A stretch of DNA of 64,000 nucleotides from JAJKJG01 sp036556825 (lineage in GTDB: Bacteria > Pseudomonadota > Alphaproteobacteria > Rhizobiales > Beijerinckiaceae), in the NCBI GenBank assembly GCA_036556825.1, contig DATBIR010000161.1, positions 6,500-70,499 of the forward strand, read 5' to 3'. A model generated the notes under the pieces. That model had not been told where the DNA came from. It saw nothing but the letters and a program-made list of their open reading frames with translations, and made no database searches. The position numbers were made by a program, and so were the translations under genes. Of the stretch, positions 34,877-44,714 are shown piece by piece. The number at the start of each line of letters is the position of its first letter. Position 1 is the first letter of the stretch.

Positions 34877-35377
34877 CTAGCGAGAATGCACTTGGAGCGG
34901 CGGCTCGGCCAGCAATGCGCCCATGGGTCTGAAACGCACGTCGAGCGCTGCTGCCACGACCGCGCACAAGGCAAGAAAAAGGATCACGGCGTTCGCCGCA
35001 TGCGAGATTTCCCAGGCGCGCCGCAGCTGCTCCCAGTCGCCGGGGATCTGCGTCCAGTTCGCGGTCGCCTGGTTGGCGGGAAACGTCCATGTGAAGAAGA
35101 TCGCAAAAAATCCGACCAGCATCGCCGCGGCGAAGAGAGCGAAGGCGAAGCGGGTGCGGTCGTGACGCAGCGTCGCGGCAAGCAGGACGATCGCGATCAG
35201 GGCGGCCATGTGGAGGAAACCCGTCATCCACCACCCCGCATAGAGCTGCTGGGCGGCGAAATAGGCGTCAGGAGCCAAGCTGATCTTGTTCGGCATCTCG
35301 AGGAGATGCGCCCCTGACGGCACGAGGGCGAGCGCCGTGAAGATCACCGCGAGGAATCTTACGATTGTCGAAGGCAT
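34877..35377 (-). CDS. Four-helix membrane protein of unknown function
   Basis: A 166-aa protein with four hydrophobic segments (about 5-22, 50-66, 76-98 and 128-146). The second half contains NWTQIPGDWEQLRRAWEISHAANAVI, which recalls the W-x-x-x-H signature of DUF1772-like small membrane proteins, but the match is weak. The gene is convergent with the hydrolase gene and has no partner. Confidence 0.6.
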   Translation of the reverse strand: MPSTIVRFLAVIFTALALVPSGAHLLEMPNKISLAPDAYFAAQQLYAGWWMTGFLHMAALIAIVLLAATLRHDRTRFAFALFAAAMLVGFFAIFFTWTFPANQATANWTQIPGDWEQLRRAWEISHAANAVILFLALCAVVAAALDVRFRPMGALLAEPPLQVHSR

Positions 35378-35547
35378 GGCAGGGTCCCAATGGCGAGGAC
35401 CACCTATGCGCAGAATTGCGGCGCTGAAAGGGATAGGGCGCGGGGCGACGGTTTATCCGAGCTCCATCTGCTTCGGCATGATCTGCTCCCCCTTCAGGCA
35501 GAATCGCGTCGGGCAATCGCCGAGGGGGGTATGTCAGGCCACCCGCA

Positions 35548-37050
35548 TCATCCATCCGCCGACTTGAACGGCATCACGTTGCTGGCGCCCTCCTGGCTGT
35601 CGGCCGGCGCATTCGCTGCCGGAGCCTGGATGCTATCCTCGGACTCCTGCCCGGCACGCCGCTCCAGCTGGACTCTGGCGAGCTCCCGCTCCGTCTCGAT
35701 GCGCCTGCGGCGCGCGGTCTCGAGGGCCCCCTGCGCCAGCGCGCGTTCCGATTTCTCGCGCTGCAGCTCGTCCCAAAGCTTCTTGCTGTTCGTCTCGAGC
35801 GTGCTCCGCTCCTCGTCGAAACTCCGCGTCAGCTGGTCGATGCGCTCGAGCAGCATGCTGGCGCGGTTGTCGGCCCGTTGCAGAAGGCTGTCCTTCGCGG
35901 CAATGGCCTTGGTCAGCATCTCGCAACGCTCGTCCAGCTCGGTGCGAGCCTCGCTGCTCTGTGCCGCCACCGTTGTCTGGCGCTGCAGCTCCTGCTCGCC
36001 GGCCTGCAGGCGGCGTTCCAAAGCGGTCTTCTCGAGGAGCGCTTCCCGCGCCACCCGTTCGGCGGCCTTGAGTTCCTCCGTCCTGTCGCGCAGCTGTTCG
36101 CGGGTCTGGGTCAGGATCTTCTCGGTGACGGCCATGCGCGACGCGATGCCCTCAACCTTCATCTCCCGTGCGGCGATCTCGCCCTGGGCGCTGCTGCGCT
36201 CGGCGTCGAGTTGCGCCTCGAGCTTCTTGCGCAGATTGTGTTCCGCATCGCACTTCGCCTGCAGCTCGGAGGTCTGTTCCTGGGCGAGGCGCAACTGCTG
36301 CTGCATGTCGGCCTGCCGCGCCTCGAACGCAGTCAGCCGCTGCGTCTGCTCGGTCGAGTTCGTGCGCAGGGTCTGATTGTCGAATTGCACGATCTCGAGG
36401 GTCTCGCGCGCCTCGGCGAGATCGCGTTCCAGGCGTGCGATCGTCGCGTCCGCCTGGTGCGCCTCATGGCGCAAAGTCTGGAGCTCGTCGCTTGCCGTGC
36501 GTGCCCTGCCGGTCTCGGCCGCAAGCTGCCGTTCGAGATCGCCGGTGCGTTGTTCGTGCTCCTTGAGGGCGGTGTTCAGGCCTGCAGCGCGAACTTCGTA
36601 ATCGCGCGCGCTCTCTGTCGCGTGCTGATGCTGGCCCTCGAGAACGGCGAATGCGTCGGCCAGCTTTTCGTAGGTAATCTTGAGCTCACGCAACTCGCCG
36701 CGAAGGTCGGCGGCGGCATGCCGCTCCCGGTTCAACGCTTCGGCGGCTTCGAGGAGTTGCGCCTGAATACGCGGGTAATTGGCAACCAGGCTCGTCAACG
36801 GCTCGGCAACCAGGGAACTGAAAACGTCTTTCAGCCGCGTGAACTCGTCGAAGCGCTCGAGCAGGTGGCCGACGCCGACGCGCAGCATTTCCGTCTGCCG
36901 ACCGGTGGCGTCCAGCGCGTCGGTGCCTTCCCCCCCTTGCGGTGTGGCCGGCTCGGCCGACCCGTCTGACGTTTCGCGTTGCTCCCGCTTCTGCACGCTT
37001 TGTTCCGACGCAGGGGCCCCCGCGTCGATCACGCCCGCCGGAGTCTCCAT
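35548..37050 (-). CDS. Long coiled-coil protein
   Basis: A 500-aa protein that is almost wholly coiled coil from about residue 80 to 470, rich in Glu, Gln, Arg, Ala and Leu with clear heptads, flanked by a disordered acidic head (METPAGVIDAGAPAS) and a disordered tail ending NVMPFKSADG. It has no signal or membrane helix. The motif EMLRVGVGHLLERFDEFTRLKDVFSSLVAEPLTSLV near the start is the only globular-looking part. Cytoskeleton-like or polar scaffold roles are known for similar proteins in alphaproteobacteria, but none can be assigned. The ATG at 37050 follows GGGGGGTT; a GTG at 37065 would add five residues. Confidence 0.78.
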   Translation of the reverse strand: METPAGVIDAGAPASEQSVQKREQRETSDGSAEPATPQGGEGTDALDATGRQTEMLRVGVGHLLERFDEFTRLKDVFSSLVAEPLTSLVANYPRIQAQLLEAAEALNRERHAAADLRGELRELKITYEKLADAFAVLEGQHQHATESARDYEVRAAGLNTALKEHEQRTGDLERQLAAETGRARTASDELQTLRHEAHQADATIARLERDLAEARETLEIVQFDNQTLRTNSTEQTQRLTAFEARQADMQQQLRLAQEQTSELQAKCDAEHNLRKKLEAQLDAERSSAQGEIAAREMKVEGIASRMAVTEKILTQTREQLRDRTEELKAAERVAREALLEKTALERRLQAGEQELQRQTTVAAQSSEARTELDERCEMLTKAIAAKDSLLQRADNRASMLLERIDQLTRSFDEERSTLETNSKKLWDELQREKSERALAQGALETARRRRIETERELARVQLERRAGQESEDSIQAPAANAPADSQEGASNVMPFKSADG

Positions 37051-37200
37051 GACGCAACCCCCCACTACTTGCAGACAGCTACACCATCACTCTTTCGATG
37101 AGCCGGCAACTGCAATTGTGGGCGTGACAGACGCGCGGCCGATCCCGACGGCTTCCGTGGTGCGCGCGTCACACCTTCGTGATCGGGCCGTGTGTTGCAC

Positions 37201-37941
37201 TCATTCGGCCCTGGCGTTCCTGTCGGATTTGCCTGCGGAACGCGCCCCATGATTTGTGGCTTTCGCCGATGCAGGCGGGTCGGCCGGAAGCCGCATTCGG
37301 GACGGCTTGGTCGCCCGCGTCCAGCGTGCCTGGCCCGTTCGGGCGCTGTCTCGAAGCGTCGCAACGAGCCCGTCGATGACCGGCAGCAGGCGCGCGGCGA
37401 CCACCTGATGGCCGGCAGGTGTCATGTGCAGCCCGTCGAAGCTGCGGTAGCTGCTATCATAGCATGAGCCCCCGTCGACGAACACGGCGCCGTGCTGCCG
37501 CGCCAGGGCCTGTCCGACGGCATCCCAGTCCGGGTAGAAGAAGCCGCACAGCACGACATGAACGCGCCGCGCATGCAGCCGCGACAGGATCGTCCCGATC
37601 TGGCTGACGAGCAGCATCGGCTCGGTGCGTCTCAGCATGTCGTTGAAGCCGGCCTGCACGATGGCGATCTGGATGCCCTCGGGCACGTAGCGGTCCAACC
37701 GGGTGAGAATGCCGTAGAACGTGTCGCCCGTGACGCCTGCGTTCCACACCCGGGCATCGTGCCCGGCGGCGCGCAGCAGAGCCTCGAGCCGCGCCGGGAA
37801 CGCTTGGTCGTGCGCGACGCCGAAGCCGGCGGTATTGCTGTCGCCGATCGCGACGATGCGGATGCTTTGCGGAAATGCGGCGGGCGAGGCTAGCAGCGCG
37901 CCGAACATAGGGAGACATGCGAACACGCGTCGTGGCGACAT
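37201..37941 (-). CDS. GDSL-family secreted hydrolase
   Basis: A 246-aa hydrolase of the SGNH/GDSL superfamily. A signal peptide (residues 1-25) precedes VAIGDSNTAGFG with nucleophile Ser35, block II glycine appears as NAGVTGDTFYG, block III asparagine as FND, and block V as DGLHMTPAGH with the catalytic Asp and His. Relatives include arylesterase/thioesterase I (TesA). A CCAGGGGG site precedes the ATG at 37941. The basic tail rich in Arg, Pro and Ala after residue 205 is not part of the fold. Confidence 0.85.
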   Translation of the reverse strand: MSPRRVFACLPMFGALLASPAAFPQSIRIVAIGDSNTAGFGVAHDQAFPARLEALLRAAGHDARVWNAGVTGDTFYGILTRLDRYVPEGIQIAIVQAGFNDMLRRTEPMLLVSQIGTILSRLHARRVHVVLCGFFYPDWDAVGQALARQHGAVFVDGGSCYDSSYRSFDGLHMTPAGHQVVAARLLPVIDGLVATLRDSARTGQARWTRATKPSRMRLPADPPASAKATNHGARSAGKSDRNARAE

Positions 37942-38196
37942 CGCGCCCCCTGGCTTGAGCTGTTGCGGGACATCGTCCGCCTTGCGCATCCGCCGTGCGG
38001 CGCGAAACGAAAACGACGTCACCGATGCCAGATGCCCAAAGTTAGCATCGCGTGGCGGAGCGCGCCAGATGGCAAAGCTTGCGCGCGGCTCAGCGGCTTC
38101 GAGCGAACAATTCCGGATCACATCCGGGCGGAGGCCTTGGTGGCCAATCGGCGCCCACTCCGCATGACGTTTGGAGCGGGCTTTCGCCGGATCTGC

Positions 38197-38694
38197 TCAG
38201 AGCTGCAGCGCGCTGAGACCCATTTCGGCTCTGCGCCGATAGGCGGCGTGGGCTGCTCCCGGAAACGCGCGGAGCACAATGCGGTACTGGGTGTTCGCAA
38301 CATCGGGGCAGCCGCCGGTGCGGGCTGCGTCGCCGACGTCGAGGCGCGACTCCGCGAGCGTGCGCTCCACTTCGCCCGCGAGCTCGGGGTCGGGCGCGCC
38401 CCCGATCCCTCCTGCCTTAAGCGCCGGCAGGTCTCTCTCCAACGCATTGGACGTCGTATCGAATGAGGTACCCTCCGGGCTTGTGGCGCAACGGCCCTGG
38501 TTGAGACGCGCGGCGTAGACCCGGGCCTGCTCCCTGAGCCGGTTGGTCTGATCGATCGGCGCCGGTACGGCACTGGCTTGCGCTGCCTCGCCGGAGGCGA
38601 TTTTGGCGCTGCTTGTGCCCGATTGCACGGACTGGCAGGCCTGCAGCATGCCCGCCGCGAGCACAAGGATGCCTGTTGCGATGGGCAATCGCAT
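38197..38694 (-). CDS. Putative lipoprotein
   Basis: A 165-aa protein with a lipoprotein signal: hydrophobic ILVLAAGM followed by the lipobox LQAC, whose Cys20 would be acylated. The mature part is Ala- and Ser-rich, then helical, with Cys pairs at RCATSPEG and TGGCPDVAN that could form a disulfide. No domain is recognised. A GCGGAGGT site precedes the ATG. It is divergent from the DUF1993 gene. Confidence 0.65.
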   Translation of the reverse strand: MRLPIATGILVLAAGMLQACQSVQSGTSSAKIASGEAAQASAVPAPIDQTNRLREQARVYAARLNQGRCATSPEGTSFDTTSNALERDLPALKAGGIGGAPDPELAGEVERTLAESRLDVGDAARTGGCPDVANTQYRIVLRAFPGAAHAAYRRRAEMGLSALQL

Positions 38695-38944
38695 GAAAAA
38701 ACCTCCGCATGTGGGTCAGGAATTGTCGCCGAATCAGTCGTTGCAGATGCCGTGCACGATGTCGCGCGGAACTGCAACGCCCCCCCACCGCATCGAAGGC
38801 CTGATGCTGCAGCGGCCAAGTTCCATTCCCGATCGGGTTTCCGCCCCTTGCTCGTCCGGGCAAAGCGCCGCCTGGTTGATCTGCCAAGGTCGGGCGGGCA
38901 ATGTGGCCGCCGGCGCGAGGGTCGCAATGCCAGGGAGGACGTTC

Positions 38945-39475
38945 ATGCCGGTTTCGTTGTACGATGCTTCGGTTCCCGTGATGCTGCAGATGCTCGGTGC
39001 CTTGTCGGGCGTGATCGACAAGGCGGCGGCGCATTGTGCGGACAGAAAGGTCGAGCCGGCGGCCCTGCTCACCGCGCGCCTTTATCCGAATATGTACATG
39101 TTCCAGAAGCAGGTGCAGGTGGCGTGCGACTGGGCGCGCAACACCGCCGGCCGTCTCGCCGGCATCGACATCCCCAAGACGGCGGATGACGAGACATCAT
39201 TCGACGATCTAAAGAGCCGCATCTCGCGCGCGGTCGAGTTCCTGAAATCCGTCGATGCGGCCGCGGTCGATGCCGGTGCGGACCGGGACATCAGATGGGC
39301 GGCGGGGCCGAACACCCGTGAAATGAATGGCGCCGACTTCGTCCTGCATCAGGCACTGCCGCAGTTCTTCTTTCACGTCACGACAGCTTACGACATCCTG
39401 CGGCACAACGGTGTCGAGCTCGCGAAGCGCGATTTCATGGGCCAGGTTCCCCGTATGCGGACCATCTCCGCATAA
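38945..39475 (+). CDS. DUF1993 domain protein
   Basis: A 176-aa protein of the DUF1993 family, a DinB/YfiT-like four-helix bundle. It starts MPVSLYDASVPVMLQMLGALSGVIDKAAAH and contains RLYPNMYMFQKQVQVACDWARN and LHQALPQFFFHVTTAYDILRHNGVEL, where the His residues occupy the positions used for metal in DinB-like folds. No reaction is known. A strong GGGAGGAC precedes the ATG. It is convergent with the sigma factor gene. Confidence 0.88.
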   Translation: MPVSLYDASVPVMLQMLGALSGVIDKAAAHCADRKVEPAALLTARLYPNMYMFQKQVQVACDWARNTAGRLAGIDIPKTADDETSFDDLKSRISRAVEFLKSVDAAAVDAGADRDIRWAAGPNTREMNGADFVLHQALPQFFFHVTTAYDILRHNGVELAKRDFMGQVPRMRTISA

Positions 39476-39554
39476 GCGGTGCCTCGCCCATGGCCCGCCT
39501 TCGCCGGCGCTGACGTTGCGGGGACCGGCCGGGAAGCGCGGGACGCCTAGGGGA

Positions 39555-40097
39555 TCAGACGGCGACCTCGTGGATCGAAGCGATCGGCATAGGCTCGGTC
39601 GCAAAGCTGTCCGTCCTCGAGATCCCGAGCACCGCCGCCAACCGCGTGCGCGCACGGTTGACGCGGCTCTTCATGGTTCCGAGCGAGGTCCTGCAGATCG
39701 CGGCGGCCTCCTGGTAGGTGCGCCCTTCCGCGCCGATCAGCATGATGGCCTGACGCTGGCGCGGCGGCAGCTTCGCTACCGCGTCCAGCACGTCGCGGTA
39801 GTCGAGCCGCACGCCCTGCTCCGGCGCCACGGCGACTTTGGCGGCGATCTGCCCGTCGGGATCTTCCTTTTCCCGGCGGCGCTTGCGATAGCCGGTGTAG
39901 AACTGGTTGCGCAGAATGGTGGACAGCCATGCCTGCAGGTTGGTGCCGCGTTCGAAGCGGTCCATATGCGTCAGCGCCCGCAGCAGCGTCTCCTGAACGA
40001 GATCTTCGGCTTTCTCGCGATCCGCCGTGAGCGACACGGCGAAGGCGCGCAAATGCGGAACTGAACCCAACAAATCGGCTTGCAGAGAACTGTCCAT
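39555..40097 (-). CDS. ECF RNA polymerase sigma factor (EcfG-like)
   Basis: A 180-aa extracytoplasmic-function sigma factor. Region 2 covers residues 8-75 with DLVQETLLRALTHMDRFERGTNLQAWLSTILRNQF, and region 4 covers 105-160 with LPPRQRQAIMLIGAEGRTYQEAAAICRTSLGTMKSRVNRAR. The sequence is closest to the EcfG/ECF15 general-stress group of alphaproteobacteria, but no NepR or PhyR gene is adjacent, so it may be one of the extra EcfG paralogues common in Bradyrhizobium-like genomes. A GGAAC-N16-TGTT element lies at 40304-40328. The long leader is annotated separately. Confidence 0.85.
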   Translation of the reverse strand: MDSSLQADLLGSVPHLRAFAVSLTADREKAEDLVQETLLRALTHMDRFERGTNLQAWLSTILRNQFYTGYRKRRREKEDPDGQIAAKVAVAPEQGVRLDYRDVLDAVAKLPPRQRQAIMLIGAEGRTYQEAAAICRTSLGTMKSRVNRARTRLAAVLGISRTDSFATEPMPIASIHEVAV

Positions 40098-40173
40098 GCG
40101 AAAGGCCTCATAAGAAAAGCAGACCGGCACCGCCTGGGGGCGGATACGCGTCGAGATGGCAAACTGTGTCGTT

Positions 40174-40207
40174 GTGCCTCCCGCCGGGGAGGGTAGGCGG
40201 GAGGCAC
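40174..40207 (-). promoter_or_regulatory. Strong hairpin in the leader of the sigma-factor gene
   Basis: Two perfect 12-bp arms (GTGCCTCCCGCC and GGCGGGAGGCAC) are separated by a 10-nt loop, 77 bp upstream of the sigma factor start. There is no T-run on either side, so it is not an ordinary terminator. If transcription begins at the promoter at 40304-40328, the hairpin lies in the untranslated leader and could control translation or stability. Confidence 0.55.
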
Positions 40208-40303
40208 GGCGAGAGGAGAAGCAGATGATGCCATGACGGGCACCGAACACGGGCCTTGCCGGATTCGGTGGCGCAAAACGCCAACGGGCGGCTTGCATGC
40301 GTC

Positions 40304-40328
40304 AACAGCAGCGCGACTCATTTGTTCC
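40304..40328 (-). promoter_or_regulatory. EcfG-type promoter candidate
   Basis: On the minus strand, GGAAC is followed after 16 bases by TGTT, close to the EcfG consensus GGAAC-N16/17-CGTT. Transcription would start near 40297 and yield a leader of about 200 nt for the sigma factor gene, consistent with autoregulation known for EcfG systems. Confidence 0.5.
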
Positions 40329-40636
40329 CGCTGTTTGGACAAAAACGCGGCAGTATAAACCAGGTTAAAGAGTTGCTTTAACACATGTTATTCGGCTGCG
40401 ACTGCCGCTGTTGAGCAGAAGCCGAAGGGCTGGTCGCGCGTTTGCACTGGGGCGCGCGCGGCATCGGTCTGACGCTGAAAAAAGCGCCCCGGTCGATCCG
40501 GCCCGACACCAGACCCGCGCCCCTCGGGCGAGCGGGGCGCATCGGTCATCTTCAAGGCGAACCCGTCCCGCTGTAACATGCGCGCTACACGGCCCCAGCG
40601 CGGGCATCAGCCGGACATGCGCGGGAGGACAATCGG

Positions 40637-41707
40637 GTGACGTTGATCCTGTCGAATGCCGACGTCGAGAACCTGCTCACGATGGGCGACTGCATCGAGA
40701 GCTTCGAAACGGCGTATGTAGCGCTTGCCGAGGGCCGGGCTCTGACGCGCACCCGCTCCGACTGCATCGTCCCGACCGGGCGTGACGATGCGCTCTACAG
40801 CCTGAAATCGATGGACGGGGTGATCCCGGAACTCGGGGTCGGTGCCGTGCGCATCGATTCCGACATCGTCACCTGGCCGAGGCAGGGCGACAACGTCCGC
40901 CGCGTCAAGGTGCCTGCCGCGAACGGCCGCTATGTCGGGCTCGTGCTGCTCTTCTCCACCGAGACCGGCGAGCCTCTCGCGATCATGCCCGACGGCGTCA
41001 TGCAGCGCATGCGCGTCGGCGCCACGAGCGGGCTCGGGGCCAAGCACCTTGCGCGAAAGGACGCCGCCACCATCGGGCTCCTCGGCTCGGGATGGCAGGC
41101 GGGAGCCCAGGTGATGGCGGTCTGCGCTGTCCGCACCATCGAATCGATCCGCTGCTTCAGCCCGACGCGGGCGAACCGGGAGGCTTTCGCAGCCGAGATG
41201 CGGGCCCGCATCGGCGTGCCGGTCGCGCCGGTCGACAGCGCCGAGGATGCGGTGCGAGGCGCCGATATTGTGCTGTGCGCCACCAACGCGATCGACAACG
41301 TCTTCTTCAAGCGCTGGATCGAGCCCGGCATGCACCTCTCCGCCATCAAGCCGGCCGAGATCGAGGCGCAGGCCATCCGGCGTGCCGAGCGCGTGGTCAT
41401 CCACACGGCCGACACCAAGCCGATTCATGTGATGGCGGCCGGCGTGACGGCGCCCGACGCGAGCGCCGGAAAAGGCTGGGCTTCGACCGAGCAGGTCGAC
41501 CTGAAACAGTTCCCGACGCTGCCCGATCTGATCGCCGGGCGCGTTCCCGGCCGAGCCTCCGACCACGACGTCACCTGCTTCGTCAACAACCTCGGTCTCG
41601 GCTTCCAGTTCGCCGCCGCGGGCGCGCTCGTCGTGGCCAACGCGAAGAAGCGCGGCATCGGCCGCGAGCTGCCGACCGACTGGTTCACGCAAGATGTGCA
41701 TCCGTGA
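40637..41707 (+). CDS. Ornithine cyclodeaminase/mu-crystallin family protein
   Basis: A 356-aa protein of the OCD/mu-crystallin family (PF02423), which includes ornithine cyclodeaminase, alanine dehydrogenase and ketimine reductases. IMPDGVMQRMRVGATSGLGAKHLAR at 117-140 is the conserved substrate segment with the Arg that binds the carboxylate, and GLLGSGWQAGAQ at 147-158 is the NAD-binding loop. Lys57 in LYSLKSMDG aligns with the conserved active-site lysine. The start is a GTG after GCGGGAGGAC. It is followed 32 bp later by a TctC gene, a pairing that suggests uptake of the amino or imino acid used. Confidence 0.88.
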   Translation: MTLILSNADVENLLTMGDCIESFETAYVALAEGRALTRTRSDCIVPTGRDDALYSLKSMDGVIPELGVGAVRIDSDIVTWPRQGDNVRRVKVPAANGRYVGLVLLFSTETGEPLAIMPDGVMQRMRVGATSGLGAKHLARKDAATIGLLGSGWQAGAQVMAVCAVRTIESIRCFSPTRANREAFAAEMRARIGVPVAPVDSAEDAVRGADIVLCATNAIDNVFFKRWIEPGMHLSAIKPAEIEAQAIRRAERVVIHTADTKPIHVMAAGVTAPDASAGKGWASTEQVDLKQFPTLPDLIAGRVPGRASDHDVTCFVNNLGLGFQFAAAGALVVANAKKRGIGRELPTDWFTQDVHP

Positions 41708-41739
41708 TCGCACACAGCCGGAGGACAAAGGGAGGACCC

Positions 41740-42771
41740 ATGACACGCACCGGTCTTTGCATCGCCCTGGTCACGCTGCTGGCGGGCACCGCGCCCACGG
41801 GACAACCCGCGGCGGCGCAGCCGGTCGCGGATTTTTATAAGGGCAAGCAGGTCAGCGTCCTGATCGGCTTCGGCCCGGGCGGCGCCAACGACGCCTGGGC
41901 GCGGGCGCTCGCACGCCACATGGGCAAGCACATCCCCGGCCATCCGACCCTCGTGCCGCAGAACATGCCCGGCGCCGGCACTCTCAAGCTCGCCAACCAT
42001 CTCTACAACGTCGCCGCCAAGGACGGCACCGTGTTCGGCCTGATCAACAGGGGCATCCCGCTCGAGCCGCTGCTCGGCGGCGACGCCCAGTTCGATCCGT
42101 TGCAGATGACCTGGATCGGCAGTCCCGACAAGGACACCACCGTGTGCGCGGCGCGCAAGGACGCGCAGGTGCAGACGATGCAGGACCTGTTCGCGAAAGA
42201 GCTCGTGGTCGGCGCCACCGGCTCGGGCGCGGACACCGCCATCTACCCGGAATTCCTGGCCGAGTTCCTCGGCATGAAATTCCGTACCATCAAAGGCTAT
42301 CCCGGCTCGAACGAGATCGTCCTGGCCATGGAGCGCGGCGAAGTGCAAGGCATCTGCGTCGCCTACGAATCGCTGGCGCGCCAGCGGCTGGCGCGCGACG
42401 GGCAGATCAACATCCTGTTCCAGGCTGCCTTGCAGAAGGACCCCGGCATTCCCGGCGACATTCCCCTGGCGCTGGAACTCGCCAGGAGCGACGCCGAGCG
42501 CAAGGCGCTCGAGCTATTTCTGACGCGGGTCGCGCTCGGCCGCCCATTCGTCGCCCCGCCGGGCCTCGCGCCTGAGCGCGCCGCCGCCTTGCGCGCCGCC
42601 TTCCTGGCGACCATGGCGGATCCCGACTTCGTCGAGGAGACGAAAAAGCTGCGTCTGGCGGTGGATCCCATTCCCGGCGAGACGCTCGCCCGGACCCTCA
42701 CCGAGATCTACAGGACGCCGAAGGAGGTGGTCGCACGCGTCGCCGAAACGCTCGGGCGCGTGAGCAAGTAG
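41740..42771 (+). CDS. TctC/Bug family substrate-binding protein
   Basis: A 343-aa periplasmic receptor with a signal peptide ending near AAAQPVAD. The mature protein starts FYKGKQVSVLIGFGPGGANDAWARALARHMGKHIPG and carries VPQNMPGAGTLKLANHLYNVAAKDGTVFG, the landmarks of the FYKGK-type Bug subgroup that also includes the proteins at 62615 and 63777. A GGGAGGAC site precedes the ATG. It has no tctA or tctB beside it and sits in an operon with the OCD-like gene. Confidence 0.9.
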   Translation: MTRTGLCIALVTLLAGTAPTGQPAAAQPVADFYKGKQVSVLIGFGPGGANDAWARALARHMGKHIPGHPTLVPQNMPGAGTLKLANHLYNVAAKDGTVFGLINRGIPLEPLLGGDAQFDPLQMTWIGSPDKDTTVCAARKDAQVQTMQDLFAKELVVGATGSGADTAIYPEFLAEFLGMKFRTIKGYPGSNEIVLAMERGEVQGICVAYESLARQRLARDGQINILFQAALQKDPGIPGDIPLALELARSDAERKALELFLTRVALGRPFVAPPGLAPERAAALRAAFLATMADPDFVEETKKLRLAVDPIPGETLARTLTEIYRTPKEVVARVAETLGRVSK

Positions 42772-42851
42772 GTGTTCCGCGAAGGATGCTGTGTGAATGC
42801 GAATCCGTCGAAATCGGCGTAGGATGGCGGCTCGCAGCGGAGGGCTTCGTC

Positions 42852-43058
42852 ATGTCGGGCCATGCGATACATATCAAGATAGATGGCCGCACCTATTCGG
42901 GGACCTACACGGTGGACCGGCAGGTTCTCACGGTCACCACCAGCTACGGCAGGAAGGCAGCCCACATCGGCTCCAAGGTCTCACATGCGGCCCTTGCCGA
43001 TCAGCTTCTGCACGAGCTGGTGCGCGAGGAGAAGGGCCGCAAAGGGTCGACGATCTGA
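42852..43058 (+). CDS. Small hypothetical protein (68 aa)
   Basis: A 68-aa protein with an apparently beta-rich first half (HAIHIKIDGRTYSGTYTVDRQVLTVTTSYG) and a helical, basic second half (ALADQLLHELVREEKGRKGST). The ATG at 42852 follows GCGGAGGGC at good spacing. I do not recognise the family, but the alternation of hydrophobic residues and the ribosome site support translation. It stands before the mini ParB-domain gene. Confidence 0.55.
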   Translation: MSGHAIHIKIDGRTYSGTYTVDRQVLTVTTSYGRKAAHIGSKVSHAALADQLLHELVREEKGRKGSTI

Positions 43059-43185
43059 CGCCGCATCGCTTTGTCCCTTTCCAGATTGCCTCCGCCGCAC
43101 GGAGCTTCTGCCGGCCAGAAAAACGGGTATCCTCCGGCAGGACGCAGCGCCGCGTCTTTGCGCGGCTGCGCCGGTGGAGATCCGC

Positions 43186-43434
43186 ATGCTGAAGGCAAGG
43201 CCGGTGGCGATCGCCCAGATCTACGTGCCGGTGAAGCGCCGCTCGACGCTCGACGCGGCCAAAGTCGAGAAGATCGCCGAGAGCATGCTCGACAGCGGGC
43301 AGACGACGCCCATCCTGGTGCGTGAGGACGGTGGGCGCTTCGTGCTGGTCGAGGGCCTGCACCGCCTTGAGGCGTGCAAGTCGCTGGGCGAGGACACCAT
43401 CCAGGCGTTCCTCGTCCAGGCACGACGTCACTGA
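43186..43434 (+). CDS. Mini ParB N-terminal domain protein (82 aa)
   Basis: An 82-aa protein consisting almost only of a ParB/Srx-like domain. The motifs QIYVPVKRRSTLDAAKVEKIAESMLDSGQTTPILVREDGGRFVLVEGLHRLEACKSLG correspond to ParB box I/II, where GLHR takes the place of the usual GERR/GHHR nucleotide-binding motif. There is no DNA-binding helix-turn-helix, so this is not a chromosome-partition protein. A GTGGAGAT site precedes the ATG. Stand-alone domains of this kind can bind CTP or ATP; what this one does is unknown. It ends 16 bp before the PLP enzyme gene. Confidence 0.75.
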   Translation: MLKARPVAIAQIYVPVKRRSTLDAAKVEKIAESMLDSGQTTPILVREDGGRFVLVEGLHRLEACKSLGEDTIQAFLVQARRH

Positions 43435-43450
43435 CGGAAGCAGGCGACGC

Positions 43451-44701
<1,251 letters not shown>

Positions 44702-44714
44702 CTCATCTTGCTGC

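Larger units (their letters stand above)
40098..40636. other. Divergent intergenic region of 539 bp
   Basis: The stretch holds the EcfG-type promoter and leader hairpin on the minus strand and, towards the plus-strand gene, a weak sigma-70-like pair TTCAAG (40551-40556) and TAACAT (40574-40579) at 17-bp spacing. A G+C hairpin with 7-bp arms at 40517-40540 has no T-run. Short ORFs in between look spurious. Confidence 0.5.

Noticed and set aside
40517..40540. G+C hairpin with 7-bp arms as terminator
   Set aside because: No T-run, and it lies upstream of a gene rather than after one.
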